From contig NZ_JAUNTO010000012.1 in assembly GCF_030538655.1 (NCBI RefSeq), forward strand, positions 1 to 64,000: a stretch of DNA of 64,000 nt, in the 5' to 3' direction. The DNA is from Paracoccus sp. (in: a-proteobacteria). GTDB lineage: Bacteria; Pseudomonadota; Alphaproteobacteria; Rhodobacterales; Rhodobacteraceae. Made by a program: the position numbers and the translations under genes. How positions within the stretch are numbered: the first letter of the stretch is position 1; every line of letters begins with the position of its first letter. The notes beneath the pieces are model-generated. The model made no database searches, was not told where the DNA came from, and saw only the letters and a list, made by a program, of their open reading frames with translations. Positions 1-10,061 of the stretch are shown piece by piece.

Positions 1-50
1 CCATTTCAGACATTGGCCCGCAGCCACGAGACCACCTGATGTCCGACTCA

Positions 51-180
51 AAAAGCCAACAAAATCAGGCATCTTCTGTCTGTAAATATCCATCTTCGGG
101 CGCTTGCCTGCATCGGCACACCCTTGCGACCCGCCCCAAAAACACCACCAAAATCAGCCACCCTCCGTCTGTAAATATCC
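51..180. repeat. Pair of 41-bp imperfect direct repeats
   Basis: Positions 51-91 and 140-180 align over 41 bases with 34 identities by my count, and the last 11 bases (tgtaaatatcc) are identical. The copies are 89 bases apart, downstream of the minus-strand glycosyltransferase gene. Their 3' ends resemble, in reverse complement, the motif at 3598-3616 and 59248-59267. No open frame here looks genuine, so I read this as intergenic repeat DNA of unknown function. Confidence 0.6.
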
Positions 181-202
181 CACGGGGTAAGGAGGATCAG
201 AA

Positions 203-223
203 AAAAGGTCCACTGGACCTTTT
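203..223 (-). terminator. Intrinsic terminator after the GT2 gene
   Basis: A perfect 9-bp stem (aaaaggtcc / ggacctttt) with a 3-base loop lies just downstream of the minus-strand gene that stops at position 250. Read on the minus strand it runs into a T tract, as expected of a factor-independent terminator. Confidence 0.75.
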
Positions 224-249
224 CCCACCGAACCCCCGGCCTTGAGGCG

Positions 250-1214
250 CTACCTAGCCAGCCGCACCACCTCGTCATGCGGACGATCCAGCCGCCCCGC
301 CAATCCGTCGCGCATCGCCACGCGCAGGATACGTCGGTAAAGCCCGGCCTGATCGCCATAGCGCCCCGCCTGCCGCCGCCATTTCAGCGCCAGCACCGGT
401 AACAGCGGCCAGAACCAAACCCCCGCCGCCACCCGATAGGCCAGCAGCGCGTTGCGGTGCATGTAATATACCTTCCAGATCGGGTTCAAAATCAGAGTGT
501 TACCCTGAATCGAGGCCGTGTCATGCTCGAACCGCACCAAGGGTTCAAACCCCAGCCGTAGCCCCTTGCGCCGCATCGTCAGCGTGTAAAGCTGATCGTC
601 GCCATAGATGAACAACCCTGCATGGGGAAACCCCGCCCGCCGGATGGCATCGCGCGACAGAAACAGCCCCACAAAAGACGCCATATCCACCGCCATCGGC
701 CCGGCATCGGGTGCATAGGCGGCATCCGGCAGATGAAATCCCCGCCGCCCGCGCCGCAGCGTGCGCAGAAATTCCGGTATATGCCAAAAGGGGTTACGGT
801 AGGGGCGGTTCATCTCGCACACCGTGCCATCCGGCGTCAGCACCGCCGCGCCCACGGCATCCCACTGCCCCGGCGACAGATCGCGAAAGGCGGCGATGGC
901 CCCCGCGCAGGGCCGCCCGTCATCATCCATCACCACCACCCAATCAGGGTCGAACCGCTGCACGACATGCCGCAGCCCCAGCGAAAAGCCCCCCGCCCCG
1001 CCGCTGTTTTTACTATGGAAAACAACGCTCAGCCTTGGGTCGTCCAGATTGCGCAGCCAATCGCCGGTGCCATCATCCGAGGCATTGTCAAAGATCACGA
1101 CATGATCCAGCGCCTCGTCCAGCAGACGACGGACGGTCTCTTGCAGCTTGTCCAGCCGGTTATGGGTCACGACCAGCGCCGCGATCACGGCACTGGCCCT
1201 ATCCGATTGCCTCA

Positions 1215-1215
<1 letters not shown>
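250..1215 (-). CDS. Glycosyltransferase family 2 protein
   Basis: A 321-aa GT-A fold glycosyltransferase. The N-terminus (about residues 10-60) has the GT2 pattern VVTHNR ... IFDNASDDGT, and the metal/nucleotide-sugar site is the acidic run VVMDDDG near residue 95. The central GDDQLYTLTMRRKG block resembles the acceptor-side part of rhamnosyl- and galactofuranosyl-transferases. No signal peptide is evident; a short hydrophobic segment near residue 270 (VWFWPLLPVLAL) may touch the membrane. The ATG overlaps the stop of maeB as TGATG, so translation is probably coupled, though the two functions are unrelated. The gene ends just before an intrinsic terminator. Substrate and acceptor (LPS, capsule or other glycan) cannot be read from sequence. 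Confidence 0.8.
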
Positions 1216-3494
<2,279 letters not shown>

Positions 3495-3597
3495 CTGTGT
3501 GTCCCCCCTGTTACCCTGTGTTAACGCGCGGCAGCGCTATCCTCAACTGGCAAGCCGCGCCCAAAGAACGGGTATTTGATCAGGCAAGAGGCGGCTT

Positions 3598-3616
3598 CCT
3601 GTTTGTCTAAATACGC
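3598..3616 (-). repeat. Short intergenic motif of the tattTxGxCAAACAGG type
   Basis: The minus strand reads gcgtatttagacaaacagg, matching ggcgtatttgggcaaacagg at 59248-59267 at all but about three positions. It lies between the anbu stop and the maeB start. Related, weaker versions occur at the ends of the 41-bp repeats near the left edge. Confidence 0.45.
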
Positions 3617-3636
3617 ATCTTGGGGCAGAATGGTTT

Positions 3637-4365
3637 TTACAGCGTGATCTTAACGAAACTGTCGCGCAGCGCCGCCGACCATGCTGCGCTGATGCGCATG
3701 AAGTCGGGGTCGCCCTCAAGGATGCGGCGGCGGCGTGTCACCTTGCAGGTGTCTTTTTCGATCACCGCCAGATCCAGCGGCATTCCGACCGACAGGTTCG
3801 ACCGCAGCGTGGAATCCATCGACAGCAATACGGCCTTTTGTGCGTCTTCAAGGTTGGTGGCGGGTGTAATCACGCGATCCAGAATCGGCTTGCCATATTT
3901 ATGTTCGCCGATTTGCAGAAAGGGCGTGTCCTCGGTCGCTTCGATAAAATTGCCTTCCGGGTAAATCAGAAACAGCCGCATGTCGCCGCCCGCCCGCTGG
4001 CCGGCGACGATCAGGCTGGCACTGGCCTGCGTCTGCCGCAGGTCGCGCAACTGATCCGAGATTTCGCGCCGCGTCCGCGCCAGACAATCGCCAATGATCG
4101 AGGCCACCTGCAACATCGTCGGGGCCTTCATGATCGAGGTGGTCTCATCCGCCATCTCATCGGCGACCGCTTCTCGCAGTCGGGCCACGGTGGTTTGCGT
4201 CACTGACAGCGATCCGGCGGTCAGAATGGCGATCACCCGTTCGCCGGGATTTTCAAAGAAGAACATCTTGCGATAGGTGGCAATATTGTCCAGCCCGGCA
4301 TTGGTGCGCGTGTCCGACAGCAGCACCAGCCCTTCGTTCAGTTTCAGCCCGACGCAATAGGTCAT
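3637..4365 (-). CDS. Anbu: proteasome-like N-terminal-nucleophile hydrolase
   Basis: A 242-aa homolog of the bacterial ancestral beta-subunit (Anbu), a relative of HslV and the 20S proteasome. I start it at the ATG at 4365, which gives MTYCVGLKL. Removing Met would expose Thr as the N-terminal nucleophile, as in the family. Counting from that Thr, Asp17 (in LLSDTRTN) and Lys32 (in TYRKMFF) fit the Thr/Asp/Lys catalytic set. A longer upstream frame has no recognisable Anbu sequence and would bury the Thr. The gene is last in a same-strand run with transglutaminase-like, alpha-E and ATP-grasp genes, 178 bp after the transglutaminase stop. Published genomics links these four families; the natural substrate is not established. 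Confidence 0.88.
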   Translation of the reverse strand: MTYCVGLKLNEGLVLLSDTRTNAGLDNIATYRKMFFFENPGERVIAILTAGSLSVTQTTVARLREAVADEMADETTSIMKAPTMLQVASIIGDCLARTRREISDQLRDLRQTQASASLIVAGQRAGGDMRLFLIYPEGNFIEATEDTPFLQIGEHKYGKPILDRVITPATNLEDAQKAVLLSMDSTLRSNLSVGMPLDLAVIEKDTCKVTRRRRILEGDPDFMRISAAWSAALRDSFVKITL

Positions 4366-4543
4366 GATCCGGTCCGCACCCCTTTTTGCCGCGCAGGATA
4401 CGGTGGCTGCAACCTGCCCGCAACCAAAGCCGCATCGGGTTCCCATCGTCTGGCGCAACGTTTTATTGCCATGGTGTTGCCTGCGGCCCGCACCAGAGAT
4501 TCCGTATCTGGCCGCAACCGGCAGGCGTATGGGCGGCTGCCGG

Positions 4544-5344
4544 TTACAACTCGTCCACTTTGACCGTTACGGCCAGCATTTCGGCCCCCGGCCCGGCGCG
4601 CATCCCGCGAATGGGGGCCGCGTCCGATGAATCCAGCCCCGAACCCAGCCGGACATAGCGATCATCGGGGCAGCAGCGGTTGGCGGCATCAAAGCCGACC
4701 CAGCCCAGGCCCTGAATGTGAATCTCGGCCCAGGCGTGGGCGGCGTCATGGGGCGTGCCGTCGATGGTCGAATGCAGATAGCCCGAGACATAGCGCGCCG
4801 GCAGATCACGCAGCCGCGCCACGGCGATCAGCGCGTGGGCGTGATCCTGACACACCCCTTCCCCCAGGGCGAGCGCCTCGGCGGCGGTGGTGCGGGCGTC
4901 GGTCACGCCGGGACGATAGGTGATGGCATCCGCCACCGCGCCCGACAGCCGATGTGCTAGATCCAGCGCGGTATCGCCGCTGGCCGCCGTCGCCAGATCG
5001 CGCAGCGCCTGATCCGGGGCGGTGGCGGCGGTCGTGCGCAGATAGGCCATCGGGTGAATGATCTCGCGGTGGCCGCGCAGCACACCGGCCAGATCGGTGG
5101 TTTCCACCACACCCGAACAGTGCACAGTGATTTCATCCAGCGGGCCGCGCACCGTCCAGCCCTCGACCCAATCGCCCGCGCCATCGCGAAAGGCCGGGCC
5201 GCGTTGCCCGCCGGTCACGTCGATCTGCCAGCTTTCCGTCTTTTGTCCGTCGCAGGCCGAAGGCGTCAGGCGCAGGCTCTGGATCAGGCTTCTGACCGGC
5301 AGGTCATAGTGATACAGCGTTTCATGCAGGATTTTCAGTTTCAC
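4544..5344 (-). CDS. Transglutaminase-like cysteine protein of the Anbu cluster
   Basis: A 266-aa transglutaminase-fold protein. The N-terminal part (KLKILHETLYHYDLPV) is the usual beta-rich N-domain. The Cys-His-Asp triad is visible as GEGVCQDHAH (about residue 165), AAHAWAEI and VGFDAANR. Members of this family act as peptidases or amidases as often as crosslinking enzymes. The start is the GTG at 5344, which overlaps the alpha-E stop (GTGA); the frame extends further upstream only into alpha-E coding sequence. It is the third gene of the ATP-grasp/alpha-E/transglutaminase/Anbu operon and is probably co-translated with alpha-E. No signal peptide, so a cytoplasmic role is inferred. Confidence 0.88.
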   Translation of the reverse strand: MKLKILHETLYHYDLPVRSLIQSLRLTPSACDGQKTESWQIDVTGGQRGPAFRDGAGDWVEGWTVRGPLDEITVHCSGVVETTDLAGVLRGHREIIHPMAYLRTTAATAPDQALRDLATAASGDTALDLAHRLSGAVADAITYRPGVTDARTTAAEALALGEGVCQDHAHALIAVARLRDLPARYVSGYLHSTIDGTPHDAAHAWAEIHIQGLGWVGFDAANRCCPDDRYVRLGSGLDSSDAAPIRGMRAGPGAEMLAVTVKVDEL

Positions 5345-6303
5345 GACTGCATTCCCCCGGCCAGATAATCCTGATGCACCAGAACCGAGATGGCGGCGAT
5401 TTCGCCGATGAACCATGTCAGAAACTCGTGCAGACCTTCATCAAAGATCATTTCGATGTCATGGTTTTGCAGCCGGTTCAGAACTTCACGTGCCTTGTCG
5501 CGGGCGGTATGGGGCACAGCCGCGCCGTATCGCCGGGCCAGCCCCTCAAGGTTCCAGACGGTTTCATACAGCGAGGTAATCAGCGACCGCGGGCTTTCGC
5601 CGTTCAGGATCATGAAATCGGCCACCCGCCCGGCGGTCACATCGCCGCCATAGGCCCAGTGGAACGCCCGATGCGCCGACAATGCACGCAGGATCACCTG
5701 CCACTGATAGCTGTCCAGTTCCGAGCCGACAAATTCGACACGCGGCAGCAGGACGAAATATTTCACATCCAGAATCCGCGCCGTCGCATCGGCCCGTTCC
5801 AGCCCATAGCCAAGATTGATGAAATGCCAGCCGTCATTGCGCAATTGCGTGGCATTGATTGCCCCCCGCACGGTCGAGGCGCTTCGGGTGACGAAATCGG
5901 TCAGGTCCGCGCCCTCTAACTGGCCGCGCGGCATCCGTTCGATGCGGCGCAGTTCCTGATATGCGCTGTTCAGCGCGTCCCAGACTTGCCCGGTCAGCGC
6001 GGTGCGGACAATGCGCCCGCCTTCGCGCGCTTTTTCGAAACAGGACACCACGGATGAAGGGTTGCCGCGGTCGAAATACATGAATTCTTCGATGTTTTCC
6101 TGCGAGAGATGATCGTATTTATCAGAAAACAACTCTGCCGTGCCCGAAGCGCGCAGCAGCGAGTTCCTTTCGTTTTCATATCCCTCGCCACTGTTCGGCA
6201 TCAGCGTGATGCGCTGGCCCACATGCAGCAGGCGGGCGGCGGTTTCGGCGCGCTCCAGATGGCGGCCCATCCAGAACAGGTTGGCGGCGGTGCGGCTGAG
6301 CAT
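5341..6303 (-). CDS. Alpha-E domain protein (DUF403/COG2307)
   Basis: A 320-aa, largely helical protein starting MLSRTAANLFWMGRHLERAE, the signature opening of the alpha-E family. The family has no proven enzyme activity. Iyer and colleagues predicted that it works with the adjacent circularly permuted ATP-grasp enzyme in making a peptide or amide bond. The ATP-grasp gene ends 12 bp upstream and the transglutaminase-like gene overlaps its stop codon, so the three are almost certainly one transcript. Conserved acidic and aromatic residues are spread through the helices (FHWAYGGD, EGLHEFLTWFIGE). Confidence 0.88.
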   Translation of the reverse strand: MLSRTAANLFWMGRHLERAETAARLLHVGQRITLMPNSGEGYENERNSLLRASGTAELFSDKYDHLSQENIEEFMYFDRGNPSSVVSCFEKAREGGRIVRTALTGQVWDALNSAYQELRRIERMPRGQLEGADLTDFVTRSASTVRGAINATQLRNDGWHFINLGYGLERADATARILDVKYFVLLPRVEFVGSELDSYQWQVILRALSAHRAFHWAYGGDVTAGRVADFMILNGESPRSLITSLYETVWNLEGLARRYGAAVPHTARDKAREVLNRLQNHDIEMIFDEGLHEFLTWFIGEIAAISVLVHQDYLAGGMQS

Positions 6304-6315
6304 ATCCGTTTCCCC

Positions 6316-7725
6316 TTATTCCGACAGAACCCAGGTGTCCTTGACCCCGCCGCCCTGCGACGAGTTCACCACCAATGATCCTTCGCGCAGCGCCACGCGG
6401 GTCAGCCCGCCTGGCACCAGCTCGATCCGGTCGCCGCACAGGCAATAGGGCCGCAGGTCCACATGGCGCGGCGCGATGCCTTCATCGACAAAGGTCGGCA
6501 CGGTGGACAGCGACAGCGTGGGCTGGGCGATATAGTTATGCGGGTTCGCCTCGATCCGTTTGCGGAAATCCTCGATCTCGGCCTTTGTCGCCCTGGGACC
6601 AACCAGCATCCCGTATCCGCCTGATCCGTGAACCTCTTTCACCACCAGATCGGGCAGGTTGGCCATGACGTGTTTGTAATCGTCATCGTTCCACAGCGTC
6701 CAGGTCTGGACGTTGTTCAGGATCGGCGTTTCGCCCAGATAAAAGCGGATCATGTCGGGGACAAAGGTATAGATCGCCTTGTCATCAGCCACCCCCGCAC
6801 CCGGTGCCGAACAGATGCTGACCCCGCCGGAGCGGTAAACATCCATCAGCCCCGGTATCCCCAGCATGGAATCGCGGCGGAAACACAAGGGGTCGATGAA
6901 CGGGTCATCAATGCGGCGGTAAATCACATCAACCCGCTTTGGCCCCTGCGTCGTGCGCATATAGACAAACTCGCCATCGACGAACAGATCCTGTCCCTCG
7001 ACCAGTTCGACGCCCATCAGATTGGCCAGAAAGCTGTGTTCGTAATAGGCGCTGTTGAAATGGCCCGGCGTCAGGATCACGCAGGTCGGGCGGTCGCTGC
7101 ACTTCGCCGGGGCGACCGATTCCAGTGTGCGGCGCAGCAGTTCGGGGTATTGATCCACCGGCTCGATCCGGTTGCCGCGGAACAGATGCGGGAACATGCG
7201 CATCATGATCTCGCGGTTTTCCAGCATATAGCTGACGCCGGATGGGGTGCGGCAGTTATCCTCAAGCACAAAGAACTCGTCCTTGCCGGTGCGCACAAGG
7301 TCGATGCCGATGATGTGGCTGTAAACCCCGCGTGGCGGGACAAAGCCGACCGCCGCCTTTTCGAACGCCTCGTTCTGATAAACCAGCCTTGCGGGGATAC
7401 GGCCCGCACGCACGATTTCGGCGCGGCCATAAACATCGCGCAGGAATGCGTTCAGGGCGCGGGCGCGCTGTTTGATGCCGCGTTCCAGACGCCGCCATTC
7501 GTTCTGTTCAAAGACGCGCGGCATCATGTCAAAGGGGATCAGCCGGTCCGGGTCGCCCCCCTCGCCATAGACGGCGAAGGTAATACCGATGCGGCGGAAC
7601 AGAGCCTCGGCCTCGGCCTGTTTCATCTGGCGCAGGTCGGTGGGCATGGTATCGACCCAATCGTTCAGCATGGCATAGGGCGCGCGCACCTGATCGCCGT
7701 CATACATCTCGTTGTAATACGTCAT
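6316..7725 (-). CDS. Circularly permuted ATP-grasp protein (COG2308)
   Basis: A 469-aa ATP-grasp ligase-like protein of the circularly permuted type. Recognisable blocks are RALNAFLRDVYG near residue 90, FFVLEDNCRTPSGVSYM near 165-180, and the C-terminal nucleotide-binding stretch with VVKEVHGSGGYGMLVGP near 375. In the family these bind ATP and activate a carboxylate for amide bond formation. The chosen ATG at 7725 follows a purine-rich site (gggggaag); the open frame continues 25 codons further without family similarity. It heads the operon with alpha-E, transglutaminase and Anbu. The acceptor and product of the reaction are unknown. Confidence 0.88.
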   Translation of the reverse strand: MTYYNEMYDGDQVRAPYAMLNDWVDTMPTDLRQMKQAEAEALFRRIGITFAVYGEGGDPDRLIPFDMMPRVFEQNEWRRLERGIKQRARALNAFLRDVYGRAEIVRAGRIPARLVYQNEAFEKAAVGFVPPRGVYSHIIGIDLVRTGKDEFFVLEDNCRTPSGVSYMLENREIMMRMFPHLFRGNRIEPVDQYPELLRRTLESVAPAKCSDRPTCVILTPGHFNSAYYEHSFLANLMGVELVEGQDLFVDGEFVYMRTTQGPKRVDVIYRRIDDPFIDPLCFRRDSMLGIPGLMDVYRSGGVSICSAPGAGVADDKAIYTFVPDMIRFYLGETPILNNVQTWTLWNDDDYKHVMANLPDLVVKEVHGSGGYGMLVGPRATKAEIEDFRKRIEANPHNYIAQPTLSLSTVPTFVDEGIAPRHVDLRPYCLCGDRIELVPGGLTRVALREGSLVVNSSQGGGVKDTWVLSE

Positions 7726-7802
7726 CCGTCTTCCCCCGGCCCGGAATTTTTGCCCGATGGCCTTGGGAAAGGAAACTATTCCCGGCAGAACAGAGTCCAT
7801 GC

Positions 7803-7827
7803 CCCGCCGGGCTTTTTCCCCGGCGGG
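7803..7827. repeat. Perfect 9-bp inverted repeat upstream of the ATP-grasp gene
   Basis: cccgccggg (7803-7811) and cccggcggg (7819-7827) form a stem with a 7-base T-rich loop. It lies between the nitronate monooxygenase stop and the ATP-grasp start, both on the minus strand. There is no T tract after the stem on either strand, so it is not a classical terminator. It could stop transcription with Rho or act as a site in the operon leader. Confidence 0.5.
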
Positions 7828-7883
7828 TTAGCAAAAATTTAGAGTTGCCGCGTTTTTTGGCGATCTGCCCGTTTCGCGGGCGA

Positions 7884-8882
7884 TCAGTTGGTGCGCCAGC
7901 CCCCGTCGGGCAATGCGGCCACCGAGGCGCGCGCGGCAAGGTATTCGGCGGCCAGCGCGTCGATATAGGCGCGCACGGGTTGCACGTTGCGGATCGCGCC
8001 GATGCCCTGACCGGCACCCCAGATCTGGCTCCACGCCTTGGGTTTGGCACTGGCGCCGGTGCTGGCAAAGTTCATCGTTTCCGCATCGGCGCTATCCAGT
8101 GCATCCGGGTCCATTCCGGCATTGCGGATCGAGGGGGCAAGGTAATTGCCCGAAACCCCGGTAAACAGCGACGAGGTGACAATATCCATCGCGCCGCTGT
8201 CGCAGATCATCTGCTTGTATTCGGGCTGTGCGTTCGCCTCGGTCGTGGCGATGAAGGGGCTGCCGATATAGGCCAGATCGGCCCCGGCCACCTGCGCCGC
8301 CAGCACCGCCCGCCCGGTGGCAATCGCCCCCGACAGCAGCAGCGGGCCATCAAACCAGTCGCGGATTTCCTGCAACAAGGCAAAGGGCGACTGCCGCCCG
8401 GCATGGCCACCCGCGCCCGCGGCCACGGCGATTAGCCCGTCCGCGCCCTTTTCGATCGCCTTGCGGGCAAAGCGGTTGTCGATAATGTCATGCAGCGCGA
8501 TACCGCCGCAATCATGCGCCGCGGCGTTCACCTCGGGGCGGGCACCCAGCGATGTGATCCAGACCGGCACCTTGTGGCGGTGGCAGATTTCGATGTCGCG
8601 ATCCAGCCGGGTGTTGGATTTATGCACGATCTGGTTCACCGCAAAGGGCGCTGCGGGCTGATCGGGGTTGGCCTGATTGTGCCGGTCCAGTTCCTCGGTG
8701 ATGCGGGTCAGCCACTGATCCAGCAGTGGCGGATCGCCCGCCGCCTCGCGCGCGTTTAGCGCCGGAAAGCTGCCGACGATGCCCGCCTTGCATTGCGCGA
8801 TGACCAGTTCCGGCCCGGAAACAATGAACATGGGCGATCCGACAACGGGAATGCGCAGATTTTGCAGGACAGGTGGCAGCAT
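7884..8882 (-). CDS. Nitronate monooxygenase (2-nitropropane dioxygenase family)
   Basis: A 332-aa FMN-binding TIM-barrel protein of the NMO family. Such enzymes oxidise alkyl nitronates such as propionate-3-nitronate and detoxify them. Family blocks: IPVVGSPMFIVS at the N-terminus, ALNARE, GADGLIAVAAGAGGHAG near residue 170 with the phosphate-binding glycines, and LLSGAIATGRAVLAA ... GADLAYIGSPFIAT near 205-230. The ATG at 8882 has an excellent ribosome-binding site (ggagga). The gene is divergent from the exported nucleosidase at 9006, so the 123 bp between them must hold both promoters. Confidence 0.9.
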   Translation of the reverse strand: MLPPVLQNLRIPVVGSPMFIVSGPELVIAQCKAGIVGSFPALNAREAAGDPPLLDQWLTRITEELDRHNQANPDQPAAPFAVNQIVHKSNTRLDRDIEICHRHKVPVWITSLGARPEVNAAAHDCGGIALHDIIDNRFARKAIEKGADGLIAVAAGAGGHAGRQSPFALLQEIRDWFDGPLLLSGAIATGRAVLAAQVAGADLAYIGSPFIATTEANAQPEYKQMICDSGAMDIVTSSLFTGVSGNYLAPSIRNAGMDPDALDSADAETMNFASTGASAKPKAWSQIWGAGQGIGAIRNVQPVRAYIDALAAEYLAARASVAALPDGGWRTN

Positions 8883-9005
8883 CGGTTCCTCCGGGTGGTT
8901 GTGCGGGAAGATGCCGCGCCCCCGCCTGCGCGGCAAGGCGTGACGTTGCGCCGCTTGCGTCCGGCCCCTGTGCTGGCAAGATGGCCGCATCGAAAAGGAG
9001 AAGCC

Positions 9006-9911
9006 ATGCCCCGCACCGCGATCTTGCTGGCGGCCCTGATGCCGTTGCCTGCCCTTGCCACCGACCTTGCCGCCATGCCCGACGACTCCCCCCGCATCGC
9101 CGTCATCACCGCCTTTGCCCCCGAAATCGCCGAGCTTGCCCCGGCGATGGATCAGGGCGAGGTGGTGCGCATCAACGGCATCGACTTCATTCAGGGCCAG
9201 CTTGAGGGGCGCGACGTGGTGCTGTTCCAGTCGGGTGTTTCAATGGTGAATGCCGCCATGACGACGCAGCTTGTGCTGGATCGTTTCAACATCGAAAGCA
9301 TCGTCTTTTCCGGCATCGCGGGCGGGATCGACCCGGATCTGAACATCGGTGACGTGGTGATCGCGGGGCAATGGGGGCAGTATCTGGAAAGCATCATGGC
9401 ACGCGAGACGGACGGCGGCTTTGCCATCCCGCCGTTTCTGCAATCGCAATTTCCGAATTACGGCATGATATTCACCAATGACGTGACGGTGGCCAGCACC
9501 GCCAGCGGGCAGCCGCAGCGCAAGTTTTGGTTCGCCGCTGATCCCGCGATGCTGGACCGGGCGCGCGCCGTGGCCGAGGGCTTTGATCTGGCGGCCTGCA
9601 ATGCCGACAACCTCTGCCTGTCCGAGCCGCCACAGATTGTCATCGGCGGCAATGGCGTGTCGGGTTCCGCCTTTGTCGATAACGCCGGGCTGCGTGACTG
9701 GATTTCGGACACGTTTCAGGCGCAGGTCGTCGATATGGAAAGCGCGGCGGTGGCGCAGGTCGCCTTTGCCAATGACGTGCCGTTCATCGCCTTCCGCTCG
9801 CTGTCCGATCTGGCCGGCGGGGGCGAGGGCGAAAATGAGATGGGCGTGTTCATGTCGCTGGCCGCAGCCAATTCGGCGGCTTTGGTGCGGGCCTATCTTG
9901 CGGCACCCTAG
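9006..9911 (+). CDS. Exported MTA/SAH nucleosidase-like protein (PNP_UDP_1 family)
   Basis: A 301-aa nucleoside phosphorylase/nucleosidase-fold protein with a clear Sec signal (MPRTAILLAALMPLPALAT), so the mature enzyme should be periplasmic. Mature sequence holds the family elements: IAVITAFAPEIAEL, with Glu in the acid-base position, VFSGIAGGIDP, VVDMESAAVAQVA with the ribose-binding Met-Glu pair, and FRSLSDLAGG with the catalytic Asp. In cytoplasmic homologs this hydrolyses methylthioadenosine and S-adenosylhomocysteine. The true substrate of the exported form is unknown. The start has a good site (aaaaggag). Single-gene transcription unit. Confidence 0.85.
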   Translation: MPRTAILLAALMPLPALATDLAAMPDDSPRIAVITAFAPEIAELAPAMDQGEVVRINGIDFIQGQLEGRDVVLFQSGVSMVNAAMTTQLVLDRFNIESIVFSGIAGGIDPDLNIGDVVIAGQWGQYLESIMARETDGGFAIPPFLQSQFPNYGMIFTNDVTVASTASGQPQRKFWFAADPAMLDRARAVAEGFDLAACNADNLCLSEPPQIVIGGNGVSGSAFVDNAGLRDWISDTFQAQVVDMESAAVAQVAFANDVPFIAFRSLSDLAGGGEGENEMGVFMSLAAANSAALVRAYLAAP

Positions 9912-10061
9912 GCGGGCCTGCTGCGGCGGGCTGGCCCGGAGCCGGGGCGGATGATCCGGCATGGGTGCAAAAAAGCGATTGCGATCACGTTATCTTAGGA
10001 TCAATCCTTTACCGTGGGGTGGCCGGTCTTACACCGGCAAGAAGATGAAGCGGGGGAAAAC

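Noticed and set aside
7803..7827. Hairpin considered as a terminator of the nitronate monooxygenase gene
   Set aside because: There is no T tract after the stem on the minus strand, so it is listed only as an inverted repeat.
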